Below are positions 9,903 to 19,339 of a stretch of 64,000 nt of DNA, piece by piece; the stretch's first letter is position 1; each line of letters begins with the position of its first letter. The notes beneath the pieces are model-generated. The model did not search any database and was not told the origin of the DNA. It worked only from the letters and a program-made list of their open reading frames with translations. Made by a program: the position numbers and the translations under genes. Origin of the DNA: Diphasiastrum complanatum (Eukaryota > Streptophyta > Lycopodiopsida > Lycopodiales > Lycopodiaceae). The stretch spans positions 64,917,488 through 64,981,487 of the forward strand of contig CM055099.1 in NCBI GenBank assembly GCA_029204225.1, in the 5' to 3' direction.

Positions 9903-10368
9903 AAATGTTTAGCATAGATGGGGTCTAGCCGTATGTGGCTGACTGTTGTTATTTAATGTTCATCAGTAGATGAGGCAGTATTTAGTGTCTGGCATGGTGT
10001 AAAGAACAGCCCCAGCCGTATGCGGCGGGAATACGTATTGTGGTTTTGATACATCTGTTGAATTAATGTACGGTGTGTTTTTTGTGCAATGCGTGCCTTG
10101 TGTATTGCAATCTGATGTATGTGATTATGAAATGCTATCAGGGGGGTTGTATTTTTGTGTTCTGCATATGCTCTCAAACTCTGTACTGAAAACTAATTGA
10201 AAACACGCACACATCATTTGAAGTAAAACTGCAAGTAGAACATCACAATTACAAATTGACAAATACACATTGTGTAGTGAATAGAATATGTCCAACACCA
10301 AATATAATATGAAAAATGGTCTGAATACAGTGTTCGACCATCTGGCCGCCAAACATGGAAAGCTACAA

Positions 10369-11955
10369 TCAATGCTCTGCCTCAAACTCAGATGAATGCT
10401 CCGGAGACAACTCAGGGCCCCGAACTGACTCTCGCAACTGATATCTATGTCTGTCTGGTACTGGCATGGGCTGTGTATCCGAGGGGGAAGAGTCGTCATC
10501 CTCATCCTCCCAATCTGCCTCCCCATCAGCCCCCAAGCAGGCTAAACCAACAACACCTGCTGCAGCTGGCTGTAATACAGCACCTTTACCAGCAACTGGA
10601 GCCCTGCGAGGTCGTCCTCTCTTCCCTGGCAGTTTCTGTGCCCTGCCTTTCTTGTTCAGTGCACCCTTGGGCCTTCCTGGCCTCTTGCGGACGAGGGGAG
10701 CCGTCAATGCCTCATCACCCCCATGCAGATCACCTGGCTGACTAGGCTGAGCCCAAGCTGCGGCCGGCTGGGATAGAGTAGCCAAAGATGGGTGTCCCTG
10801 TGCAGCCGATAGTGGAGGATAGGTCCGAGGAGTGTGTGCCCGTGGGCCTGCTGCTGGTGGAGGAACTAGATGTGGAGGGGCCGTCCCTGTAGGAGGCAAG
10901 TACAGTGGCGATAAGTACTGAAAGGGGCGCTGTGGTGGACGGTACTGGTACATCCTGGGTGCTGCCAAAGGAGGAGGATGTGCTGTGGGTGCTGCCAAAG
11001 GAGGAGCCGGTGCCGCGGGTGTTGCCAATGGAGGAGGATTTGCCGTGGGTGCTGCCACTGGAGGAGCGTCTGTAGATGTGGGTGCTGCAAGAGAAGATCT
11101 GGGCACATATGGTGGCCTGCCATGGAGACCTGCTGTTGCAAAAGTGGATGGCGATGAAGGGGCTGCAGGCCTCAACGGTATCGGTGGCACTGGAGGTGCT
11201 GTGCGGCGCACATACACCCTCTGAGGAACTGCAGGAACTGCAGGCACCTCGTGTAGCTGCTCTGGCTGAGACTCTGTGTAGGGCATGCTGGCTAGAGAGG
11301 ATGGGGGTGCCCTGACGCTCGGCATCTGCTGGGCCTCTGAATCCAAGTCTGCAATCAAGTCGTCCAGCTGGGCATCCGAATACAAATGGTCTGGGCTCTG
11401 GGAATCATCATGAGCACCATCCTCGGGAACATCCCGTGCCTCATCCTGTGCACCATGCGGACTCGGCATGGCCTCCCAATCGGTACAATCAAAGTCATCT
11501 GGTGACTCCTCTGGTGTGCTGTCATAGAAATGCCTATGGCTCTGTGATGCACGCATCCAAGCAGCTGCGGAAGGTAAACCCAAATCAGTCTGCCCCCTAT
11601 CAAGAGCCTCCTCCATCATATCAACATAAGAAGGTATGCCACTGGCCCCCCCTGTGTGCCCTGCCCGTCTCCCGGTATAATCTGTGGCATGTGTCCCACC
11701 TCTACCACGTGATGCACCTATGACCCCTGCTCTAGGCGTGTGCCCAACACCTGTATCATATGCCTCATCCCGCTCTGATCTGGCGAACACAACCCGAATA
11801 GGCTCATCCTCATCCTGATCATCCTCTGACACTGGCTCATCTGCCTCGTACAATGGGGGCACTCTGTGCTCAAGCCCAAGCTCTCTCTCTCTCATCTCGG
11901 CAAGCTCCCTCTCTCTCTCTGCCATCAACTGTGTGCCCAGGTCATCTGTAGGCAT
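10369..11955 (-). CDS. ORF1, second part: Pro-rich protein with two AT-hooks
   Basis: A 528-residue frame starting MPTDDLGTQLM. It opens with a Glu/Arg helix and a strongly acidic patch (residues about 35-60). A Ser/Asp-rich region follows, then a long Pro/Ala/Ser segment with repeated PPLA and AAPT blocks (about 215-390). Two AT-hook cores come next (KRPGRPKG near residue 420, KRGRPRR near 447), then an acidic stretch and a Ser/Glu tail. AT-hooks are known minor-groove binders of AT-rich DNA. The BED-finger frame at 12063-12719 lies just upstream in a different frame, ending in TAG 107 bases before this ATG, and the gap also reads Pro-rich. The two probably formed one protein of nearly 800 residues, now split, or are joined by splicing I cannot establish. 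Confidence 0.65.
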   Translation of the reverse strand: MPTDDLGTQLMAERERELAEMRERELGLEHRVPPLYEADEPVSEDDQDEDEPIRVVFARSERDEAYDTGVGHTPRAGVIGASRGRGGTHATDYTGRRAGHTGGASGIPSYVDMMEEALDRGQTDLGLPSAAAWMRASQSHRHFYDSTPEESPDDFDCTDWEAMPSPHGAQDEARDVPEDGAHDDSQSPDHLYSDAQLDDLIADLDSEAQQMPSVRAPPSSLASMPYTESQPEQLHEVPAVPAVPQRVYVRRTAPPVPPIPLRPAAPSSPSTFATAGLHGRPPYVPRSSLAAPTSTDAPPVAAPTANPPPLATPAAPAPPLAAPTAHPPPLAAPRMYQYRPPQRPFQYLSPLYLPPTGTAPPHLVPPPAAGPRAHTPRTYPPLSAAQGHPSLATLSQPAAAWAQPSQPGDLHGGDEALTAPLVRKRPGRPKGALNKKGRAQKLPGKRGRPRRAPVAGKGAVLQPAAAGVVGLACLGADGEADWEDEDDDSSPSDTQPMPVPDRHRYQLRESVRGPELSPEHSSEFEAEH

Positions 11956-12062
11956 GGGATGGGTGCTGAATGGGGAGAGTGGGATGCACTGGCCGGGATG
12001 GGTGCAGCAGCGTAAGTGGGGTACACTGGTGGAGGGTGGACATCTGGCATGGGATACGAAAA

Positions 12063-12719
12063 CTACTGGGTAGGGTGGTCATCCGGATGTGAAGGGAGGG
12101 AGGAAGGGATCTCCTCAACATCCTGGAAGGCCTCGTCACTAGCATCCGGGGCCTGCTCCTGCTCGGGAGGCGGAGAGTCCATGAGAAAGTCGTAAACTGG
12201 GGGAGTGCGAGCAACAGTAGGTGGTGGTGGAACCACAGTGGCAACTGGCGGACGCGGTGGGACAGGATCCACCGGAATGAGTGCAGATGGGGGTGCGTGA
12301 GGCGGAACTTTCTGAGAGGGACGAGGGGTAAAGGGACTGGACGAGGATGCACTCCCTCTCCTCGTGCGTGCCAGCCAAGCAGGCAGCAACTCGGGGTCAA
12401 CCACATAAGGAGTGGTGCAAAACCGAAGAACACCCTCCGAAATGGTGTTCTCCCCCGCCACAAGACGTGGCCCGTAGGTATCCAAAAGTCGCTGCCTGAC
12501 GGGAACGGACATGCTGGCACAGGGGGCAGCATTCAGTGTGCCACCATCTCTCGCGCATGCGCCTAGTAGGTGACCTTTAAGGCGAGTGAGGGTGGCAACG
12601 AACTCTGTCAGGCAATATCGACAGCGCACTATCCTTGCACCGGACTTGTTAGACTTGTCGGGAACCCGCCTGACAATGTCCACCTCGTCCCACAGATCGG
12701 CAAGGTTGGAATGCACCAT
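12063..12719 (-). CDS. ORF1, first part: BED-type zinc finger protein
   Basis: A 218-residue frame starting MVHSNLADLWDEVD. Residues 33-55 form a BED-like finger: Cys33-x2-Cys36, then LTRLKGHL with His50, and Cys55 or Cys67 (in NAAPC). This layout, including a Cys and PVRQ after the finger, is that of the N-terminal DNA-binding domain of plant hAT transposases. The remainder is Pro-rich with an acidic end and shows no hAT catalytic domain. It ends at TAG, with open Pro-rich reading beyond, so the stop may be recent. Likely role is binding the element's subterminal repeats, by analogy with Ac transposase; this is inference. Confidence 0.7.
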   Translation of the reverse strand: MVHSNLADLWDEVDIVRRVPDKSNKSGARIVRCRYCLTEFVATLTRLKGHLLGACARDGGTLNAAPCASMSVPVRQRLLDTYGPRLVAGENTISEGVLRFCTTPYVVDPELLPAWLARTRRGSASSSSPFTPRPSQKVPPHAPPSALIPVDPVPPRPPVATVVPPPPTVARTPPVYDFLMDSPPPEQEQAPDASDEAFQDVEEIPSSLPSHPDDHPTQ

Positions 12720-13120
12720 CTCTGTAGAAAGGACTGGAGAAAGAAGGCAGAGATCTCTGTGGGTGCGATAGGAGTTGGAAGGCTTGAAAAAACCAGAATA
12801 AAGGCCGAAATAGCAATAGCAGGGGAGGACGCGATCAGTGCAATGCGAAGACAGCCGGGAGGGCGCGGATAGTAGGGTGATGGGCGGACAACAGGGAGGG
12901 CGTGGACAGCAGGGAGGGCCCGGACAGTAGGGCGACGGGCAGGGAGAGAGATGAAGCGAGGGGGGGGGATTAGGTTAAAAAAAAGTACAGTAATATATTA
13001 AATATTAAAAAATATTATATACTAAAAAATAATATATATTGTGGTACTGCGGATCAGTATGGATCCGCGGTACCGGGATCCGCGGATCCTGGTACCGCTG
13101 GATCTATGATATATACACAC

Positions 13121-13373
13121 CATAGGTCCCGCGGTATCGGGTACCGCAGATCCCGGTACCACGGGACCATACTGGTACCGCGGTACCAAAACAGTCCCGC
13201 GGTACCAAAGATTTTTTTTTTTTTTTTTACGAAAATAACACGAGAAAAAATATTAAATTTTTTATTTATTTATTATGGTACCGCCTTGGTATGGCGGATC
13301 CCAGGGTGGTACCGTACCGGCGGTACCACTGTTATGGTACCGGCGGTACCATAACAGCGGTACCACAGGGATG
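13121..13373. mobile_element. hAT-type MITE with GGTACC arrays (253 bp), perfect 8-bp target duplication
   Basis: The left end is CATAGGTCCCGCGG, and the element closes at ATG before the right duplication. The flanks are ATACACAC at 13113-13120 and again at 13374-13381, an exact 8-bp duplication. Its left duplication overlaps the one of element 2, so it inserted right at that element's edge. The interior has GGTACC and CCGCGG palindromes around an A/T-rich centre with ACGAAAATAACACG. This is the cleanest evidence that the GGTACC family is hAT-like. Confidence 0.85.
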
Positions 13374-13421
13374 ATACACACACAATGATACATATATATG
13401 CATGTACACATATATTTACAT

Positions 13422-13732
13422 CAGACATGAGGGTCCAGGCCGTTTTGCCCGCGTCCGTGTCCGGCGTCTGGACCCGGACACGTCCGACCCCCGGACGCGG
13501 GGTCGGACGCGTCTATTTTTCATTATTATTATTTTTTTTAAATTATTTTTTTTCAAAAAAAAAAAAAGACAGATGCGTCCAGGGGCCTGGACGCACGTGG
13601 TCGGGGGTCCGGACTCTTTTTTTTTTTTAAAATTTTGTTTTTAAAAACAAATTAATTCAAAAAAAAAAAAAAATCGGATGCGTCCGGACGCGGACGCGGA
13701 CGCACGTCTGCGTCCACCATCCGCTTCCTAAG
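13422..13732. mobile_element. MITE built of GGACGC/GCGTCC repeats, perfect 8-bp target duplication
   Basis: ATTTACAT occurs at 13414-13421 and 13733-13740, bracketing a 311-bp insert. The insert is packed with GGACGCG, CGCGTCC and GTCCGG motifs separated by poly-A/T runs. Its ends (CAGACATGAGGG and, in reverse, CTTAGGAAGCGG) are only weakly similar. The 8-bp duplication and dense subterminal repeats suggest a hAT-type element of a family distinct from the GGTACC one. Confidence 0.75.
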
Positions 13733-13761
13733 ATTTACATATATGCATATTACATATGTAT

Positions 13762-14176
13762 CATAGTTGCCCAAAATCGCGATTCTGGGAAAAAAACATT
13801 CCCAGAAAAGCGATTCTCAGAATCGCAATTCTGGGCACAGAATCATTGAGGGAAAAAAACAGATTATGTATATTTTTTTGCCCTAAACTGGACCTAAACA
13901 GGGATTAATACACCTAAACTGGACTATATTGTAACTGAAACATTCTGCAACCTACATAATTGTACTGCCCAGACCAGAAACACGTTCAGGACCGTGTTTC
14001 TGGAATGGTCGTGCAACTATGGAACTTATATCTATATATATATCAACATGATTTAAGTCTAGTTTAGTTCAATTTTAGGGAAAAAACTATATATATTCAG
14101 TTTGTTTTTTGGCATGATTCTGCTCCCAAAATGCGTTTCTGGGAACATTTTAGAAACACGTTTCTGGGCAACTATG
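13762..14176. mobile_element. hAT-type MITE with AGAATCGC and AGAAACGCG palindromes
   Basis: The ends are CATAGTTGCCCA and, in reverse, CATAGTTGCCCAGAAACG. The left part has AATCGCGATTCT-type palindromes and the right part AGAAACACGTTTCTGG-type ones. The right end closely matches that of the element at 62450-62680. An internal GTGCAACTATG near 14011-14021 suggests nested or composite structure. The flanks are TA-rich and show no clean 8-bp duplication. Confidence 0.7.
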
Positions 14177-15090
14177 ATGCATATGTATATAATATTATGC
14201 ATACGTATATGTATATATGTGTGCATAATTTTATATACATATGTAATATGAACACACAACATCACATGTATGACATCGCATCAAGGATGATACACAAACA
14301 ATATAATGCTACTAGGATGTGTGAATGATAAGTTGAACTGTATCAAGCTATATGCATCACCAAGAATACTGAAAGAAGCCATTATGATGAGCCAATGGTT
14401 ATGGATCAAGACTGGCACATAAAGGTATCACTATGAATATATCATTCAGTAGTTACATTCCATGCTAGTTATGTCGACCAGGAATGCCATGTAGTAGTAG
14501 AATGAATGGATCTAGTGGTGCACAAACATCCTTTGTGAGAACCATTTACAGTAAAGGAATGGCAATTAACATCATCACAATTGGTTCAAATGCAACTGAT
14601 GGCTAACTTCCTAAAATTGACTGGACCATGAGAAAATTCTTCTTTACTATGTAGAAGAATTCTTATTTCTCTGCAAGAAAGTGTTTTTATGAGTAGAAGT
14701 TTTAAAAAGCATAGGTGTGAACTTGGTTGACAACTTATGTTGTATGATGTTCAAGGGCCATCAGAGGTTGAAATCACGCTTACATTATCATAAATTGTTG
14801 GAATGAATGCCTTATCAGCTCATTGCATGGCTGTTTAACTGTCACTTTGTACCATCCAACTTTGTAAACTTACTAGCTTTTACATAGGCTGCTTCGATTG
14901 AGAGCATATGGTGATCATTATCAATAATACTTGTGGCATTGTATTTATGATGTGAATATGTCCTTGGTTTGATGAAGTTTTGGGGAAATTTCAGCATTGC
15001 ACTATCTATACAAGATATTTGTACTGGCTTTTGGCAAGTACCTCTTTGGCTAAAAGCTGAAATACTGATGGGCAAAATTCAATGATTTAG
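14177..15090. other. No gene recognised; probable intron or 5' flank of the ZUP1-like gene
   Basis: The sequence is A/T-rich with short accidental frames only. It ends in an AG acceptor at 15089-15090, before the first recognisable peptidase exon. N-terminal zinc-finger exons expected for ZUP1-type proteins were not found here. Confidence 0.5.
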
Positions 15091-17035
15091 GTAGAGCACT
15101 CAGCCGGAGCTATTGTGGAACAAAGCTGTGATGAAGCTATTTGCAAAAAGGTTGTCGGCTCCTACGGCAGTCCTGCCTATAATGCTACAGATTATAAAAA
15201 TGAAGTTTTCAAGGAAAAATGCCCAACTGAAAGAAAATATAGTCACATACTCGAAACGTCTGAAGTTAAAGCCATGCTAGCATCACAGATCACAGCATCT
15301 TTTGTTGAAGTCAAAGAAGGTGTCATTTCTCTGCTGAGAAAGTGCCTGGGAGCTGAGAACCAAGGAATCTCACATTTTGCTCTTTGTGGTTACATTGATC
15401 ATTTTCAAAGCCAAGATGGTGAAGATGTGGGTTGGGGCTGCGGTTGGCGCAACATACAAATGTTGAGTTCGAACTTGTTATCAGAGGATCCAAATGCAAA
15501 AGCTACTTTGTTTGGAGGTGCAGGATTTGTTCCGAATATTCAAGCCTTGCAGCAGTGGCTAGAGATTGCATGGGCCAGAGGCTTTGACCCACCTGGAGCA
15601 GATCATTTTGGATGGAAGATCTATGGAACAACAAAGTGGATTGGGACCACAGAATGTGCTTCACTCTTTCGCTCATTTGGTCTTCGAGCCCAAATATTTG
15701 ATTTTATGACAGGCCATTGTGATCCAACAGTAGATAACCAAAGCCCTTCAAATAGTCAACGCCATTCAGGCCATCCAGATAGAAATGTGCTGCAATCAAT
15801 CAACCAGAATCGTTTATCAAGTAATGTAGTTCACTGGAATGTGCAGTGTGATAACTGTGGGGTGTATCCCATTCATGGACCAAGATTCAAAAGTACGAAT
15901 AGGGAAGATTATGATCTCTGTGCTCTATGTGTGTCACATCAAAGTAATTCATTAGGAATGAAAGAGTTTCATTCGGACTATGTAAGGATAGAGAAACCTG
16001 CAGAAGCCAGTGGATGGATTGGAGGTAAGGGGAGTGACAGGAATGAATCTGGACCTCACAAAAAAAGCAAGTCTGGAAGCAGTCATCAGCAGCTTGTTGA
16101 TTGGGTGTGGCAATATTTTACAACCTCCAATGCTTTGAATTCCCCAAACACTGTTGACCATCCAACTCTCTCTCTTACCAAAGGCAAGCGGTAAGTGGCC
16201 ATTGAAAATATAGAGCTTGGCTTCTAATACTTCTAAATCAGGTTATATTGATTTCCTGACGTCAATCTAACCAAAAATTATGTCTTACAGACCACTGTAT
16301 TTTCAACATCAAGGACATTCTCGGACAATAGTTGGGATTCAGCGTTGTCGAAAGAACCCAGAAGCACCTGAAGAAGTTTTTCTTCTTGTCCTAGATCCTT
16401 CACAGGTAAACCTTTGTTACCATGGACATGATGTTGGTCTAAACTAGATATTTCTTGGCTGCTGCTTTAGTAGGTTGAATGGTTCTTCCAGCTTGTGTAT
16501 GGCCCTTACCCATCTAGGTTTTCAGTGCGAAAGGTAACATTCATAAATTTAAGTAGATAGCTAACCAGTAATTGTCTATTATGTTTAGCTGTATGACCTT
16601 TTTATGATCTTTGATAAGAGGGAATCTCTTACAGGATACTGAGATTGAATATTGAAGCCTGAAGGTTATGCTAGCAAAAACTGACTTGTTTATTTGATAG
16701 ATTATATCATTGTATGTTGCTTATCTTAATTTTCTCAAAGAGTATTGAAAGTCATGGAGACAGTGGTGATATCTACTTGGATATTTTGAAGTCTGCTCGT
16801 ACCTTCATGAAACTGCCATGTGCATTACACTTTTTGGTCTTCTATCGATTCTCCATGCTCAAGTTTTGCACCTACTGATTGTTCTAGTGATATCAAATAA
16901 ATAGAGCGAGTGTCACTGAATGCTTTCTGGCTTTCCCAGAAAACTGATGACCTTTCAAGGGCCCTAAAATGTAACAGAGGATGGCAAAGACTTGTCAAGC
17001 GTGGGGTGCATACATTACATAAAGCAGAGTACCAG
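15091..17035 (+). CDS. ZUP1: C78-family peptidase, ZUP1/ZUFSP-like (three internal exons)
   Basis: Exons are 15091-16190, 16291-16405 and 16940-17035, all with GT/AG borders and matching phase, encoding 437 residues. The catalytic Cys lies in VGWGCGWRN (codon 15439-15441), the His in FQHQGHSRT (16316-16318) and the Asp in VLDPSQ (16394-16396), the papain-like triad layout of this family. Human ZUP1 is a deubiquitinase specific for K63-linked chains; UFSP relatives process UFM1. Between Cys and His sits a ZZ-like segment with CDNC (15847-15858) and CALC (15919-15930). The ZZ pair expected after the RFK position is absent (KSTNRE), so at most one zinc site remains. The first ATG, N-terminal zinc fingers and last exon are not visible, so the gene is incomplete here or truncated. 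Confidence 0.88.
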
Positions 17036-17249
17036 GTATCAAATGTATTATGATAAGTGACTTTCGTGCCTTTGTACCCAGGTTGGAATGCTTAGCAGAT
17101 TCTTCAAATTCATTAGTCTATTTCATGTTCCATTTTTTCTGTCTCAATGTTCATGCCAACTTAGTTGAATTCTAAAATGTTGAAGTATGTTAAAAATCCT
17201 CATTGAATGGGTAGTCTATATGATGGATTTGCAGCCATGTCAATTGTTA

Positions 17250-17800
17250 GGCTACTCGTCTACAAAATTCTACACACTTTTGTTGTTGTTGTTGTTGTCT
17301 GTCGAGTGCTGCATGGTGCATTCACCACTCCGACATCATATGTGATAGGTGGATGTGTGGTGGTCAAATAAATGAGGTTTTTGATTGGTCGTCTATACAA
17401 AGTATCATCTCCCTCAGATGATTCATCGTCCCTTTGTAAAATTTTCTTCTGGTTCAATGAGGGTTGAGATGGGTTTGCAGTCTTGCATATTAAATTGCTT
17501 CATGGTTTCTTTCACCTATTCAGCTTGAGGAATAAATTTTGTTCTCCTCGTAATTCATCAACCAAACGGTAATGTAGAAATGTGAGTAGTCATCTTAAAT
17601 TTATTTACCAAGTCTTTTTGAGGATCATCAATGAAGCTCCTACGAGTACTTGTATTAAGCAAATCAACCACATACAAGATAACCACCAAAATATCACGCT
17701 GTTGCTAAATGAATAGATTGACTCCAATGTTGTTACGTTCAAAACCATTTTTGTGAAATCTTTTGAATAAACCATTCAGGGTAGCACTTAGGCATAATGT
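17250..17800 (-). pseudogene. Ty1/Copia reverse transcriptase remnant
   Basis: Reverse-strand translation in shifting frames gives ILVVILYVVDLL (the YVDD region), KQFNMQDCKPIST and LIYLTTTHPPITYDV, all Copia RT landmarks in the right order. Stops and frameshifts are frequent. It lies just downstream of the last recognised peptidase exon, probably in an intron of that gene. Confidence 0.8.
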
Positions 17801-19222
17801 GCTACCACAGCAAGTGCAATCCTAATGGTGGGCATTTGAGCCACTGGAGCAAAATTCTGATTATAGTCATTTCCTTTTTTGGTGCATAACGTTTTGCTGC
17901 TAACAACAGTTTCCTACATTTTGAGAATCAGCCTTTGCATACTTAGACGAATAGGCTTTCCAGGCAGTTTGAATTGGGCCTGCCTGGAAAGAATCCTAGA
18001 ACTGCATTAAGGTTTTAGAAAAAGTTAACTTTTATTATTGATTTCAAGGAATATGTTTGGAGTTAGATCAAGCACCTGATTTTGATAGTTGCTATCTAAT
18101 CTGCAAGTAATCTCATTCATCTGAAATGAGATAGATTGTCCATAGCCTGTTCCCATTTTTTCTCCTCATTGCCTCTTCGAACGTATGTACCTCCGTTGTT
18201 CCAAAAGTACTACACATTAAGTGCATTATTAGTCTCATGCCTTCGGCGCTTTGTTGTTGTTGTTGTTGTTGTTGTTAAGGTCACTGCTGCCTAGTTATTC
18301 TTATGATACCCGCTTCACTTGATTCTACTTGATCAATACTTCCATTTGCATTGAATTTGGTTTTTGTAGACTCACAACCATTAGGATCTTTCTTTATTGC
18401 AACTGTACTGATTCCCATGTTGTGTTATCATGATAAAATCGTATTGTTCTTCTATAGCCTTCAGTTGTTGAATGTCTACATGAAGACTGTTAAGCTATAC
18501 CGATGGGCGAAATATGCGAAATGAAGGCATTACAATATGCATCATAGAGTGTGATAACAATGCTTTGGAAGATAAATACTGTAATCTTCTCATTTTCTTA
18601 ACACTACTTTCAATTCTCTAAACAATATTAATCACCAATGCTTTTTCCTTACTCTCAGATACCAGCACTAAAGTATCAATCTATTGTTGAACAAGTACAA
18701 TTCTCCAAACAATATTAATCACCAATACTTTTTCCTTACTCTCAGATACAAGCAATCATGTACCAGTCTATTGTTGAACAGGTACAAGGGTGGTCCTTAC
18801 CCGGGGAAATCCTCTAGTGAGACTTGGCCTAGTACATAGGGTTGTCCCCTCTACAATGCCATGGGCTAGAGAAGGATGCTTCCACTGTCCAGCAGGACAA
18901 GGCAGAGTAGGCGACATATTGTTCAAAGGTCCAAGTAGAGACCGTTTGACTCCTCACATCCAGAGCATTTCACGATTTTGATCATGTCCTACTTTAGGGT
19001 TTCAGCCGAGACTTGAGGCTTGTTTTTACATCATGATATATATGTGTTCCTTTCCACTTCGTAGAGAGATATACAACATATCTATTTTAGATTGTTTATT
19101 TTTACTTATTTTGTTTTCTTTTACGAAGATGTTTTTTACACGCTCCTAGAGTGTCGTACACACTTGAGATGTACATTTATTCTATCTTTTGTACCCTTGG
19201 GTACCTATAAGACATCAATAAA

Positions 19223-19224
<2 letters not shown>
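17801..19224. other. No gene; contains a (TTG)n tract and an 87-bp tandem duplication
   Basis: A (TTG)n run lies at 18251-18276. The stretch 18614-18700 is repeated at 18701-18787 with a few changes; both copies begin TTCTC(T/C)AAACAATATTAA. I found neither the expected last peptidase exon nor any other coding region. Confidence 0.6.

Positions 19225-19301
<77 letters not shown>
19225..19301. repeat. (TC)n microsatellite, about 38 units
   Basis: An uninterrupted alternation of T and C for about 77 bases. It directly precedes the recognisable LINE sequence. Confidence 0.97.
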
Positions 19302-19302
<1 letters not shown>

Positions 19303-19339
19303 GCCAGAGAGGGGTTATATAGGCAGTTGGATTGCTTAT

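Larger units (their letters stand above)
8837..13108 (-). mobile_element. hAT-like element 2 (4.27 kb), carries ORF1 and ORF2 but no recognised transposase core
   Basis: The element begins CATAGTGGCACGTGG and ends GGATCTATG. The 8-bp flanks are ACATATAC (8829-8836) and ATATATAC (13109-13116), matching at seven of eight positions. hAT elements are known for 8-bp target duplications, short terminal repeats and subterminal repeats. Inside are ORF2 (+, 9558-9902) and ORF1 (-, in two frames, 12719 to 10369), convergent. I see no hAT catalytic core or hATC dimerisation domain, so it is either a derivative mobilised in trans or a family with a novel arrangement. Stretches 9903-10368 and 12720-13040 hold only untranslated or terminal sequence. 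Confidence 0.75.

Noticed and set aside
6101-12566. Other long frames overlapping ORF1 and ORF2 (for example 6101-6697 and 11942-12532)
   Set aside because: They lie in other frames of GC-rich, Pro-coding DNA and are not conserved between element copies, unlike ORF1 and ORF2.
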